Shown: positions 17,272 through 25,001, counted from the first letter of the stretch. The stretch: 53,873 nt of DNA from Oscillospiraceae bacterium (GCA_017561205.1 JAFZDL010000088.1:1-53873); one strand, 5' to 3'. The notes: a model not told the origin generated them from the letters alone. Numbers and translations are program-made.

Positions 17272-17302
17272 ATTATACTCATTTTCGATTGCTTATCGAA
17301 AA
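17272..17302 (-). promoter_or_regulatory. Promoter and operator of the XRE operon
   Basis: Perfect inverted repeat TTTTCGAT-TGCTT-ATCGAAAA (17282-17302) covers the -35 position. TATAAT lies on the minus strand at 17272-17277, 23 nt before the ATG at 17248. This suggests negative autoregulation. Confidence 0.7.
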
Positions 17303-17344
17303 CTTTAGGTTGCGTTTTGCTGACTTTCTCCCATAACAACAAAA

Positions 17345-17375
17345 AAGCCGCATAACCCATTACGGTTACACGGCT
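17345..17375 (-). terminator. Terminator after the small HTH gene
   Basis: Minus-strand stem AGCCGTGTAACC / GGTTATGCGGCT with a short loop and TTTTTTG behind it, ending the transcript of the 77-residue HTH gene. Confidence 0.75.
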
Positions 17376-17412
17376 CAAAAAAGTATTGGATTTAACAACG
17401 CTGTGGGGGCGG

Positions 17413-17646
17413 TCATTCTTCATCCACATATTCCAAGAAGTCACCCGGCTGACAAGAGAGTAAAGCACAAATCTGTGCAATATTTGCCCAACTGATAGGC
17501 TCGTTCTTCCTTAGCTTTTGGATAGTGCTTTCAGCTAACATTTTTTCTTTGCGGAGAGTATTCGTATTTGCCCCCTTATCTTTTAGAGCTTTCAGCACAT
17601 CAATCTTGTATCTAAGATTTGCGGTAGGCTTTTCGATTGCTGACAT
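17413..17646 (-). CDS. Small Cro/CI-type HTH regulator
   Basis: A 77-residue single-domain regulator of the HTH_26-like class: KIDVLKALKDKGANTNTLRK, then ESTIQKLRKNEPISWANIAQ, then CQPGDFLEYV. The ATG at 17646 follows GAGGTG; a longer frame to 17673 lacks a ribosome site. It is divergent from the coiled-coil/SprT genes across a region with four copies of an 18-bp palindrome, making it the best candidate for the protein that binds them. It would act as the lysogeny-type switch of element A. Confidence 0.82.
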   Translation of the reverse strand: MSAIEKPTANLRYKIDVLKALKDKGANTNTLRKEKMLAESTIQKLRKNEPISWANIAQICALLSCQPGDFLEYVDEE

Positions 17647-17796
17647 TATAAACACCTCAACTTTCCTAATCATTTACTGTATGGGAGAAAAAGCGACTTG
17701 TCTCAAATAGAAAGTGGATTGCGGTGCAAATACCATAACGCCCCGCCCCACTACTTGATACACCTTTTCTATTGTAAAACATTGTATCACAAAAAC

Positions 17797-17908
17797 TACA
17801 CGAAAACAAGTGTAATATTGCACAAAAATATACACGAATATTTGTGTAATTTTTGCACGAATAAAAGTGTAATTTTCTATTGACATTACACGAATATCGG
17901 TGTATAAT
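17797..17908. promoter_or_regulatory. Four-operator switch region with divergent promoters
   Basis: Four 18-bp sites of the form TACAC-8nt-GTGTA: 17797-17814, 17831-17848, 17854-17871 (first base pair degenerate) and 17887-17904. Start-to-start spacings are 34, 23 and 33 bp, close to whole helical turns. Site 4 fills the spacer of a perfect plus promoter, TTGACA (17880-17885), 17 bp, TATAAT (17903-17908). Site 1 overlaps a possible minus promoter (TTGTTT, 17 bp, TACAAT). Bound repressor would block both. Confidence 0.8.
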
Positions 17909-17991
17909 TAGGGTACAGTACAGGGGCAGACCAACCGCAACGGACACGCTCCACACGCTGAATACAAAGTATTAAAGGAGAACAAAAAACA

Positions 17992-18267
17992 ATGTCAACA
18001 CACGAAATGGAAAGCAAGATTGCAAAACTGCAAGAATGGGAAGCATTAGCCGCTGAAGCTCACGCAGAAGCGGAAGCGTTAAGGGATGAAATCAAAGCCG
18101 AAATGCTTACCAGGGAGACGGAAGAAATGGAAGCCGGACGATTTATTATCCGTTGGACTTCGGTACTGTCAAACCGCTTTGATACTACAACCTTTAAGAA
18201 AGACCACGCCGATATGTACAAGCAGTACACAAAGCAGACCGCAAGCCGCCGATTTAGTATCGCATAA
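17992..18267 (+). CDS. Small coiled-coil hypothetical protein
   Basis: A 91-residue protein of unknown function. Residues 5-45 are a Glu/Ala-rich helix with coiled-coil periodicity (KIAKLQEWEALAAEAHAEAE). A short basic C-terminal part follows (FKKDHADMYKQYTKQTASRR). AAAGGAG precedes the ATG. It is first gene downstream of the operator-controlled promoter, about 85 nt from the -10, so it is probably an early, repressor-controlled element gene. The layout resembles small phage accessory proteins, but no family is claimed. Confidence 0.75.
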   Translation: MSTHEMESKIAKLQEWEALAAEAHAEAEALRDEIKAEMLTRETEEMEAGRFIIRWTSVLSNRFDTTTFKKDHADMYKQYTKQTASRRFSIA

Positions 18268-18423
18268 AGAAAGCCCCTTGTACAACACGCCGACCAAAGC
18301 AAGAGTACAAGAGACTTTACCCACAGCCACAGCGGGAGCGGGTACAAATATTATATCGTATCCGCTCCCTAAAATCAATACAAACGGATGAATTATCCAA
18401 AGAAGAAAAGGAGCGTTTACATT

Positions 18424-19098
18424 ATGAAACAGATTGACAAAATGAGCAGATTGACCGGAGAGCTTGAAAAGTGTTTCCGCTTACTCAATCAAGACTTTTT
18501 CAACGGCGAATTACCTACCCCCATTATCACAGTTATTCCCACGCCCAGAGCATACGCTCATTATGTACCCTTTGACATTTGGGATACAAGGGACAGCAAA
18601 AAAAGAGAAATCAACATAGCAAGCGGTACGCTTGACAGACCACTTGAAAACATCATAGCAAGTTTACTTCACGAAATGGTTCACTTTTATGATGATGTTA
18701 TATTAAACATTCAAGATGTATCCCGCAAGGGACAGTACCACAACAAACGCTTTGCGGAACAAGCGGAGAAAAGAGGACTAATCGTTACCCGCTCCGAAAA
18801 ATATGGATGGGCACACACCGCACCCGCTGACCGTCTGCTTGAATGGGTACTTGACCACAACGAACTGAGAGAGGTTGAAATGTGCAGAGCAACCCCCACC
18901 TTTGCCGCTGTCGGCATTGGCACACACGCAAGCAACGGCGGGGAGCTTCGCCCCATAATTACCACAAGCAACAGCCACCACAGGACATACCGCTGTCCCT
19001 GTTGTGGTAACAGCGTGAGAGCCACAAAGCAAGTCAACATCATATGTGGTGATTGTATGGAGCGTATGATATTAAAGGGGGCGTATGTAAATGCTTGA
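18424..19098 (+). CDS. SprT-like zinc metalloprotein
   Basis: A 224-residue SprT-like protein with a gluzincin HEMVH site (83-87) and a third ligand probably in GQYHNKRFAEQAEKRG. A C-terminal zinc ribbon reads CPCCGN...CGDCM. SprT/Spartan proteins degrade DNA-protein crosslinks, and small homologues are common on Firmicutes mobile elements. The ATG at 18424 has AAAAGGAG upstream; an earlier in-frame ATG at 18388 lacks one. A GGGAGCGG/CCGCTCCC hairpin (18334-18369) precedes it. A role in element DNA processing is inference. Confidence 0.85.
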   Translation: MKQIDKMSRLTGELEKCFRLLNQDFFNGELPTPIITVIPTPRAYAHYVPFDIWDTRDSKKREINIASGTLDRPLENIIASLLHEMVHFYDDVILNIQDVSRKGQYHNKRFAEQAEKRGLIVTRSEKYGWAHTAPADRLLEWVLDHNELREVEMCRATPTFAAVGIGTHASNGGELRPIITTSNSHHRTYRCPCCGNSVRATKQVNIICGDCMERMILKGAYVNA

Positions 19099-19189
19099 CC
19101 TTTTTGTGTATGCAATAATTGTTGGCGTGTGTGGAGTATGCCCGCCTATCGGTTTCTTATTGTTTATACTGTACTCTAAGTTAAAATAG
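19091..19189 (+). CDS. Possible 32-residue membrane peptide
   Basis: Short frame starting 8 bp before the SprT-like stop, with GGGGGCG about 10 nt upstream. The peptide has an acidic start (MLDLFVY), one hydrophobic stretch with CGVCPP in the middle, and a basic end (YSKLK), i.e. a single membrane helix. It is plausible as a coupled small membrane protein, but nothing beyond layout supports it. Confidence 0.35.
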   Translation: MLDLFVYAIIVGVCGVCPPIGFLLFILYSKLK

Positions 19190-19312
19190 GCTACAGCCTA
19201 TCCTTACACGCAAAAAGTGCCCGAAAATCCGTCAGTATGATATTGCATATTCATCACCTTGACATTTCGTAGGGCACATCTAAGATTTCATTTATACAAA
19301 GGAGCGTTATAT

Positions 19313-19891
19313 ATGCGTTTAGCTTATGTTAGAGTATCTACCGCAGAGCAGAACGAGCAACGGCAAGTTGAAGCTATGAAGCGGTACGATATAGAGAAAT
19401 TTTTTATAGAAAAGGTATCCGGCAAGGATATCAATCGACCAAAGCTGCAAGAGCTTTTGGAGTTTGCAAGAGAGGGCGACACAATACACATACACGATTT
19501 TTCCCGCCTTGCTCGCTCTACAAAGGATTTGCTTGACATTGTGGAACAGCTTAATAGAAAGGGTGTCCACCTGGTGAGCAACAAAGAGAACATAGACAGC
19601 AGTACCCCTACAGGACGGCTAATGTTGACTATGATAGGAGCTATTAACGAATTTGAGCGTACCAACCTTTTGGAAAGACAAAGAGAGGGTATTGCAATCG
19701 CAAAGCGTGAGGGAAAATATAAAGGTAGTAAAGCTATAACTATTGCTGATTTTCCCGAACATTACCACAGATATATGACAAGGCAAATCACAAAATCCGC
19801 CCTTGCTCGGCAGTTAGGTATCAGCCGTCCAACACTAAACAGGCTTATCGTTGAACACGAAAGCACAGCGGGGATTATTCACAACGGATAA
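19313..19891 (+). CDS. Serine recombinase (resolvase/invertase)
   Basis: Small serine recombinase of 192 residues. The catalytic Ser9 is in YVRVSTAEQN, and the active-site Arg motif is in DFSRLARSTKDL. The long E helix (TGRLMLTMIGAINEFERTNLLERQREGI) is intact. A C-terminal helix-turn-helix (ITKSALARQLGISRPTLNRLI) binds DNA. A frame from 19259 exists, but AAAGGAG before the ATG at 19313 decides the start. It could resolve multimers or invert a segment; no matching inverted crossover sites were seen nearby. In element A it is the second recombinase besides Int. Confidence 0.93.
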   Translation: MRLAYVRVSTAEQNEQRQVEAMKRYDIEKFFIEKVSGKDINRPKLQELLEFAREGDTIHIHDFSRLARSTKDLLDIVEQLNRKGVHLVSNKENIDSSTPTGRLMLTMIGAINEFERTNLLERQREGIAIAKREGKYKGSKAITIADFPEHYHRYMTRQITKSALARQLGISRPTLNRLIVEHESTAGIIHNG

Positions 19892-19947
19892 TCCCCCTTG
19901 CTTTAGCCTATAAGTTTGCAATTTGTTGTATATTAGTTTGCGTTCTG

Positions 19948-19976
19948 TTGATTTTCATATGTTTTTGTGGTAGAAT
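19948..19976 (+). promoter_or_regulatory. Promoter for the unknown gene pair of element A
   Basis: TTGATT (19948-19953), 17-bp spacer, TAGAAT (19971-19976), about 50 nt before the ATG at 20027. The pair is thus transcribed separately from the recombinase gene. Confidence 0.65.
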
Positions 19977-20026
19977 TATAAAAAATGAAAGGGTATGTCT
20001 TGCAGAGCAAGCAAGGTGATTGAACT

Positions 20027-20674
20027 ATGTTTGAATTTTTTACTGCTTTGTTTGGTGGTCTGTTCTATGGAAAAAAATACTCCAACGAAAAAGCAAAACT
20101 AAAAGCGTTTGACGAGAGACAAAAGGCATATTCATTGACGAGAGACGATATAGAAGCAAGATGTGTCGCAAATTACGAATTGGAAAAATGGGCAAAAGAT
20201 TTTATATCAAGCGGTCAACACTTCGAGGATATTTGTAATTGGTTTGCAGAGGATTTTCGATATGTTTTCGGTAGTGATTGGAAAGAGAAGCTACATATCC
20301 CACCCAAATCGCCTGTACTAAATCCGCAAATATACAAAAATGAAGCGTATTCTTTTTCTGTTCCGGCAAACCATATCACTTGGGTCTATCACTTGCTGTT
20401 GGCAAGAAAGGGCAAAATCGACCACGGTGTTCCCGGCTTTGGATACCCAATAGGCGGCATTAACGAAAAGGATATGACAATTAAGTTTGCTGAATGTATT
20501 GAGGGTCAGTTACTGAATGCCGGAGTGCGTAATATTCGATTAGCTCTTGAATTAGATATGATATGCGGCACACGCAGACGAACAGCGAGTGACCTTTGCG
20601 GCGGCAATATCAAGATAGAGTCTTTGTGCCATCATCCGACACATCGGCTTTGGAATGACTATGTACAGAAATAA
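20027..20674 (+). CDS. Hypothetical protein of element A
   Basis: A 215-residue protein not recognised. The N-terminus is weakly hydrophobic (MFEFFTALFGGLFYGKKYS) and then strongly charged (NEKAKLKAFDERQKAY). The rest looks globular, with scattered Cys/His (ELDMICGTRRRTASDLCGG, SLCHHPTH). It has its own promoter and precedes the next gene by 16 bp. Position at the right end of the element, away from core functions, suggests cargo. Confidence 0.7.
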   Translation: MFEFFTALFGGLFYGKKYSNEKAKLKAFDERQKAYSLTRDDIEARCVANYELEKWAKDFISSGQHFEDICNWFAEDFRYVFGSDWKEKLHIPPKSPVLNPQIYKNEAYSFSVPANHITWVYHLLLARKGKIDHGVPGFGYPIGGINEKDMTIKFAECIEGQLLNAGVRNIRLALELDMICGTRRRTASDLCGGNIKIESLCHHPTHRLWNDYVQK

Positions 20675-20690
20675 AGCGTGAGGAAAGCAT

Positions 20691-21641
20691 ATGCAAGTTT
20701 TGTTTATTATTGCAGGCATTCTTTTCTATGGTTCGATTTTAACAGCTATTGGTATATTTGCATATCACAAAATCAAGCCGTTACCACCCGAAAAGAAAAA
20801 GAAGATATACATATGGAGCGGCGTTGTTCTTGCAGTTATCGTTATTGCCGTAGCTATAATTGGGGTTGTATCATATCTGCAAAACAGAATACTCCCCACA
20901 GAAGAATATCTACTTGGAGAATGGACGGCAAGCAACGAAAACGGTGAAGCTACCATTGTCTTTGAAAAGGATAACGGAGAATACACCGCAGAATGGTCTA
21001 TATACGATTATTCCAATAAGGAATGGAGCAAAAGCACCTTTACTATAAAGGAAATCGACAATTATGTAATGACTATTTTGATGGATGACGGAACAATAGA
21101 GTTTGTTCCATTTGCCGTTAGCAAAGATACTTTGTTTTTTGCCGACACGGAGTATAAAAGCGAGAACAAAAATGTTCCCATCCCAAAAGAAAAATTTGCT
21201 TATATTGTAGACGATGTGATACATCCTGTCACAATGGGGTGTTATATGGGAATGTCAGTTGATGAAGCGGACAAAGCATTACCTTATAAACTTGAAGAAC
21301 GCTATAGCAATAGCTATTATTGCGAACTCCCCGAAGAAAAGTACGGAGAAGTTTCACTCCAATTAAGATTTGACGATGAGTATGGTCTTGATGAAATCAA
21401 ATACTGGATTGACGATAAGTATTATGAAGATAGATATACTCTAATCGAATATTTATCGGATTTGTATGGTGAGTACGAAGAAAAACAATGGTCTAATATG
21501 GAAAAATATTATAGCTACATATGGACTTCCGGCAACCTTGAAATTAGATTGACCGAAGATACCGAGGAGAAATCAATATTCATTGACTACAGCATTGATA
21601 CAGACTGGTTACTTGAATACAAAAGAAACAATAAAGATTAA
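20691..21641 (+). CDS. Two-helix membrane protein with extracytoplasmic domain
   Basis: A 316-residue protein of unknown role. Two N-terminal membrane helices (about 2-23 and 37-62) flank a basic cytoplasmic loop (HKIKPLPPEKKKK). The long acidic remainder is predicted outside the cell. It contains two beta-rich segments: LLGEWTASNENGEATIVFEK and, after about residue 175, MGCYMGMSVDEADKAL. The former resembles small lipocalin/'LGxW' type folds, which is only an impression. GAGGAAAG precedes the ATG. A strong terminator follows. Confidence 0.75.
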   Translation: MQVLFIIAGILFYGSILTAIGIFAYHKIKPLPPEKKKKIYIWSGVVLAVIVIAVAIIGVVSYLQNRILPTEEYLLGEWTASNENGEATIVFEKDNGEYTAEWSIYDYSNKEWSKSTFTIKEIDNYVMTILMDDGTIEFVPFAVSKDTLFFADTEYKSENKNVPIPKEKFAYIVDDVIHPVTMGCYMGMSVDEADKALPYKLEERYSNSYYCELPEEKYGEVSLQLRFDDEYGLDEIKYWIDDKYYEDRYTLIEYLSDLYGEYEEKQWSNMEKYYSYIWTSGNLEIRLTEDTEEKSIFIDYSIDTDWLLEYKRNNKD

Positions 21642-21644
21642 GTC

Positions 21645-21668
21645 AAAGCCGCCGATTATGGCGGCTTT
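21645..21668 (+). terminator. Terminator after the element A cargo pair
   Basis: AAAGCCGCC-GATTAT-GGCGGCTTT followed by ACTTTTGTCTTT, 3 bp after the stop. Confidence 0.85.
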
Positions 21669-22090
21669 ACTTTTGTCTTTGGATAGAAAAACGGCTACCC
21701 TACACGAAGCAGAGTAGCCGCCGGAAAGCACCGCAGAATAACCACAAACTGCAATGCAACCACTATAGAGCCGTATTGCTACAACTCGGGAGCAGACCGA
21801 ATAACCACAAACTGTCTGCTCTTGCTTGCTATTATACCATATGACATCATCCAAAGTCAACGAACTGCAAATAACATTATCGCATTCAGCAAACATTTAT
21901 ATCGGGCAAAACACTTTCAGTTTTTCACTTTCAAAAACTGGACATAGAAAACGGACTATTCGTGGTGAATAGTCCGTATTTCCATAGCTATATCGTGTCT
22001 TTTTGATTAGTAAAATTGGTAAACTTTTTGGTAAACTGTCTGTTTTCGGCTTTTGCATACCCGAAAAGCCCTTGTGTACCAACGCTTTTA
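21669..22090. repeat. Gene-free right end of element A with stem-loops
   Basis: No credible gene. Hairpins: CGGCTAC/GTAGCCG (about 21692-21719), GCAG/CTGC and AGCAGAC/GTCTGCT, the latter two enclosing the same AATAACCACAAACT loop (about 21737 and 21800), and a perfect GGACTATTC-GTGGT-GAATAGTCC near 21955. The right arm site AAAATTGGTAAACTTTTTGG follows at 22012. Confidence 0.55.
22012..22036 (+). repeat. Element A right-end integrase arm site
   Basis: AAAATTGGTAAACTTTTTGG then TAAAC, a direct-orientation match to the left-end motif at 12,623. Paired terminal arm sites are normal for tyrosine-integrase elements. Confidence 0.6.
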
Positions 22091-22117
22091 TCAATCGAGG
22101 GGTTTCATTGTTGGGAT
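22091..22117 (-). repeat. att site 2 (element A/element B junction), lysS 3'-end copy
   Basis: Minus strand reads ATC CCA ACA ATG AAA CCC CTC GAT TGA, again I-P-T-M-K-P-L-D-stop. It matches att1 for 16 consecutive bases and the functional lysS end for ACAATGAA. It separates two complete integrase modules. Confidence 0.85.
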
Positions 22118-22129
22118 GCTCTTTGAGTC

Positions 22130-22278
22130 TCTCATACCCTCTCATAGCCCTGCAATCCTTCTCATAAATTTTGCTTGTTTCATTAGATTTTTGGACTTCT
22201 CATATAGCCGCACCCATTCTCACTCCTGGGCCAAAAATTCTCGGAAGTTTGGGGTACTTCTGGGGTAAATTCAATTTT
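22130..22278. repeat. Element B left-end arm sites
   Basis: TCTCATA occurs at 22130, 22140, 22160 and 22198; the first three are 10 and 20 bp apart, i.e. on one helix face. It is followed by AAGTTTGGGGTACTTCTGGG (22245-22264) then GTAAAT, which recurs at the right end (33,483). These probably bind Int and/or Xis. Confidence 0.6.
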
Positions 22279-22363
22279 TCCGCAACCAATGAAACCAGTT
22301 AACTCTGATATAGAGATTATAACACAAAAACTACTGATTTGCAACCCAAAATCAAAAGAAAAA

Positions 22364-22387
22364 GGGACTGCCATCAAAGACAGTCCC
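22364..22387 (-). terminator. Terminator after the small Cys-rich gene
   Basis: Minus-strand stem GGGACTG / CAGTCCC with TTTTTCTTTTG behind it, just past the stop at 22399. Confidence 0.75.
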
Positions 22388-22398
22388 GCCATTCAAAT

Positions 22399-22593
22399 TT
22401 ATGCTGTTTTCTTCTTTTCTGTCAGCATCTTGATAACCGTTTCGTGTGCACCTTCGATGTGGCAATGCCTACAACTAAGATGATAACCACGATAGCAACA
22501 TAAATCACAAGACTTTTCAAAATTCTTTGTTGCTTGATAAACGGTCACAGATTCATATTGTTTTTGAATTGCAATATCTGTAAATCTGCTCAT
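22399..22593 (-). CDS. Small Cys/His-rich protein downstream of Int
   Basis: A 64-residue protein with a dense metal-site-like pattern: SCDLCCYRGYHLSCRHCHIEG (five Cys plus His). AAGGAAG lies at proper distance from the ATG at 22593. It is 97 bp after the integrase and shares its strand; the terminator after it closes the integration module. Function unknown. A zinc-knuckle DNA- or protein-binding role is a guess. Confidence 0.7.
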   Translation of the reverse strand: MSRFTDIAIQKQYESVTVYQATKNFEKSCDLCCYRGYHLSCRHCHIEGAHETVIKMLTEKKKTA

Positions 22594-22690
22594 CGCAAAT
22601 ACTTCCTTTCTTCAAGATTTAGAAAGAAATAATTTGTTGAGATAAGCGATAATCATATATTGTGTTGACGAAATTCAATTATTTCTTGTT

Positions 22691-24007
22691 TTATGGATTT
22701 ACTTGGCCAAGATAAATGTTATTCTTGACCTTCTCCAATGCTTTCCGTTTCAATTCCTCGGAAACATCGGTGTAAATTTCAATGGTTGTTTTGACATCCT
22801 TATGCCCCATAAGGTTTTGAATGACCGCCAAAGGAATCATATTGTCGTTGTTGATAGATTCTTCCATCAGACGAGTGCAGAAGGAATGTCGTAACTGGTG
22901 GGTTGTCATATGCGGTATCAATACAGCATCACGGAATTCCAATTCGGCAATTTCCTTTTCCTTCTCATTATAATCACGAATGATGCGAGCGATTCCATCA
23001 TTGACACTGGATAAGGACAGCACAGTGCCGTATCGGTTCGTGAACACCCAATCACTATAACCATCAATGACGGTGTTTGCCGTGCCGTGTTGCTCCTGAT
23101 ATGCCTTTTCAGCCAGCAATGCCTCACGAACTTCTTTCATCATTGGAATGGTTCTGATACCCGCCTTGGTCTTTGGAGCAGGATGTACACGGTAACCACA
23201 AGTGCCATCCTCCCACTGGCGATAAATCAGTGTATGAGTGATATAGATGCAGTCGTTCTTGAAATCGCAATTTTTCCACACGAGTCCAGTGCATTCACCA
23301 ATTCTCATTCCTGTGCCGAGCAAAACGGTCAGGATATTTTTCCATCTGGAATAATCCCTGTTACTTCTCATAAAGTCCACAAATGCCATTTGCTGTTCCA
23401 GAGTGAAGGCATATTTTGTCGTAACCTTTTTAGGCTGCCACTCCTTCATCTGACGAATCTCCTTCATAGCAGGTATGCAAGGGTTTTTACGAATTAGATT
23501 GTCAAAGACCGCCTTCTCAAATACGGGGTTGAGAATCGTATGTACAACCTCCATAGAATTTGGTTTCAACCCGTGCTTGGTAATGAGTTCATTGTAGAAT
23601 CTCTTCATATCAGAATAATTGATATTACCAATCTGCCGTTTGCCGAACCCTTTACGAACATATTTATTATAATTGTAAATATATCCTGTTCGAGTCGAAT
23701 CTGACAAATTCAACTTACCCTTAATGTGCAAGTCAAATCTCTCATTCAAAGTTGCTTTTTGGGAATGTAACGGAGTAATACCATCGTTCAAATCCTGCTG
23801 AATTTCCCGCTCCATATCCCGCAATGCTTCACAATGCCGTTTTCCTTTGGGAACGGGGTCAGAATGAGATAATCTCCAGCTATAGATGCTTTTGCGAATT
23901 CCGTTAGCATCATAATAGCGATACTCATACAAACCATTCTTTTTCTGCCGTTCGCCATCTTGTAAGGGTCTGCCTTGATTATCTCTTCTTGATGCAGGTG
24001 TTCTCAT
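22691..24007 (-). CDS. Tyrosine integrase of element B (Tn916-type)
   Basis: Recombinase for element B at the lysS 3' end. The 438 residues have an N-terminal arm-binding domain (LYEYRYYDANGIRKSIYSWRL), a core-binding domain (about 90-190) and a catalytic domain with Arg235, His370-x-x-Arg373-His374, His402 and Tyr412 all present. AGGAGG precedes the ATG. Its first 29 bases overlap the zinc-ribbon gene, giving a xis - zinc-ribbon - int operon. It shares the YSWRL and GTGxRxGE blocks with the element A integrase, so both belong to one lysS-targeting lineage. Confidence 0.96.
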   Translation of the reverse strand: MRTPASRRDNQGRPLQDGERQKKNGLYEYRYYDANGIRKSIYSWRLSHSDPVPKGKRHCEALRDMEREIQQDLNDGITPLHSQKATLNERFDLHIKGKLNLSDSTRTGYIYNYNKYVRKGFGKRQIGNINYSDMKRFYNELITKHGLKPNSMEVVHTILNPVFEKAVFDNLIRKNPCIPAMKEIRQMKEWQPKKVTTKYAFTLEQQMAFVDFMRSNRDYSRWKNILTVLLGTGMRIGECTGLVWKNCDFKNDCIYITHTLIYRQWEDGTCGYRVHPAPKTKAGIRTIPMMKEVREALLAEKAYQEQHGTANTVIDGYSDWVFTNRYGTVLSLSSVNDGIARIIRDYNEKEKEIAELEFRDAVLIPHMTTHQLRHSFCTRLMEESINNDNMIPLAVIQNLMGHKDVKTTIEIYTDVSEELKRKALEKVKNNIYLGQVNP

Positions 24008-24407
24008 ACCAAAATCCTCCTAAATCCAAATTTCTGCCTGCGAATGATTTTCCAAGACACCCGCAGGATTTCGTGTTGCCACTCCGCAGGTCAACCGAGG
24101 AAACCGTAGTCATTTTCCCACAGTCGCACTTACACCGCCAAAGTGCCTTACGGTGCTGCGATGTTCCCACTCTCTTTTTAACGGTCAATTTACCAAACCG
24201 TTGCCCTTTTAGGTCAAGGGCATGGGAAACTCTTTTCAAGCATCCGCAAGACTTTTTATGCCCGTTCCTCAAATCACTGGAAGTGGCGAATGTGGTCTTG
24301 CCACATTCGCACAAACACTCCCACACAACAGAATCCTTGTAGTTCCTGCCGTGCTCCTTAATGACTGTCAAACGGTTGAACTTCATACCAGTTAAGTCAT
24401 ATTTCAA
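23979..24407 (-). CDS. Duplicated zinc-ribbon protein between Xis and Int
   Basis: 142 residues made of two copies of one unit, roughly G-x-x-F-x-R/K-L-T-V...W-x-C-x-C-x-C-G...S-x-D-L-R-x-G...K-S-C-G-C-L (about 7-57 and 67-118). Such units sit at the N-termini of phage HNH/AP2-type proteins and probably bind DNA through zinc. Here there is no nuclease domain. The start is a TTG at 24407 behind GGGGG, because an in-frame stop lies two codons upstream. Its position suggests an accessory factor for recombination, which is inference. Confidence 0.75.
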   Translation of the reverse strand: MKYDLTGMKFNRLTVIKEHGRNYKDSVVWECLCECGKTTFATSSDLRNGHKKSCGCLKRVSHALDLKGQRFGKLTVKKRVGTSQHRKALWRCKCDCGKMTTVSSVDLRSGNTKSCGCLGKSFAGRNLDLGGFWYENTCIKKR

Positions 24408-24423
24408 ATTTCACACCCCCTTC

Positions 24424-24648
24424 TTAATAGTGGATTGCACTCTCTTTGAGAATGTACTGCTCAAAGAGGGGTCTCTTAATGAGGGTCTTCGTTCCAATGT
24501 GAAGCAAATAGTCCGCATTTGGATGGCGACCAATGAGTCTTCGCAAGGTGTGCTCTCCGATACCGAAGATACCGCAAGCCTCCTCAATTGTAAGATTAAA
24601 TTTGTTTTCAGGTGCAATTTTAGGAATTGCCATACCCATAGTACACAT
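24424..24648 (-). CDS. xis: Excisionase (Tn916 Xis-like)
   Basis: A 74-residue winged-helix recombination directionality factor. NLTIEEACGIFGIGEHTLRRLI followed by LLHIGTKTLIKRPLFEQYI matches the Tn916 Xis pattern ([20 protein letters not shown]) I know. AAAGGAG precedes the ATG at 24648. It is first gene of the xis - zinc-ribbon - int operon. With Int it should drive excision of element B at att2/att3. Confidence 0.88.
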   Translation of the reverse strand: MCTMGMAIPKIAPENKFNLTIEEACGIFGIGEHTLRRLIGRHPNADYLLHIGTKTLIKRPLFEQYILKESAIHY

Positions 24649-25001
24649 ATAAAAAATCTCCTTTCAAAATTAAGTAATATTTTTATCTGAATCATTGTCA
24701 ATTTCTTGCCCTTTCCGCATCAGTTCGGTAGGTTGACTGTCGTGAGACTTATGCGATGCACGACCTCGCAGGTTTGGGGTTCTTCATATTAAGTTTTCAA
24801 GGTGCTTGACAATTTACCGCCTTTTTGCTATACTGTTAGCAAGACTTATTTTTATGGGCAGGTTCAAGGGTTCGCCCTTCACCTATACCCATAGCAGTCG
24901 ATAAATTTTGGGTGGTTCGTATTCCACCTTTACCGTTATTATACACAAAAACCTCTTCATTGTCAAGCCTATGAAGAAAAAATTTTTTGAGAGGTGCTTT
25001 T
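24649..25001 (+). promoter_or_regulatory. Strong promoter and structured leader of the recombinase-like gene
   Basis: Plus promoter TTGACA (24806-24811), 17 bp, TATACT (24829-24834) with TG before the -10. The roughly 160-nt leader folds into TATGGG/CCCATA, AGGT/ACCT and AAGGG-TTCG-CCCTT nested arms (24853-24893) capped by a UUCG tetraloop. A GGTGG/CCACC hairpin follows near 24911. No gene is seen in 24649-24805. The leader may regulate translation or be a small RNA. Confidence 0.65.

Larger units (their letters stand above)
12460..22090. mobile_element. Integrative element A in lysS 3' end
   Basis: About 9.6 kb bounded by lysS-tail repeats at 12,460 and 22,091. Matching arm-type repeats lie at 12,623 and 22,012 (AAAATTGGTAAAnTnTTTGGTA, direct orientation). 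It carries its own tyrosine integrase beside the left end. Contents: integrase, possible initiator, secreted/membrane pair, two XRE regulators, coiled-coil protein, SprT-like protein, serine recombinase and two unknown genes. No relaxase or conjugation gene was found, so it may be a passenger element or a decayed IME. It is AT-richer than the flanks. Confidence 0.82.

Noticed and set aside
21609-21896. 95-codon minus-strand frame with repeated CGYS-like residues
   Set aside because: The amino-acid repeats are translations of the stem-loop DNA repeats; it also overlaps the terminator and the end of a real gene.
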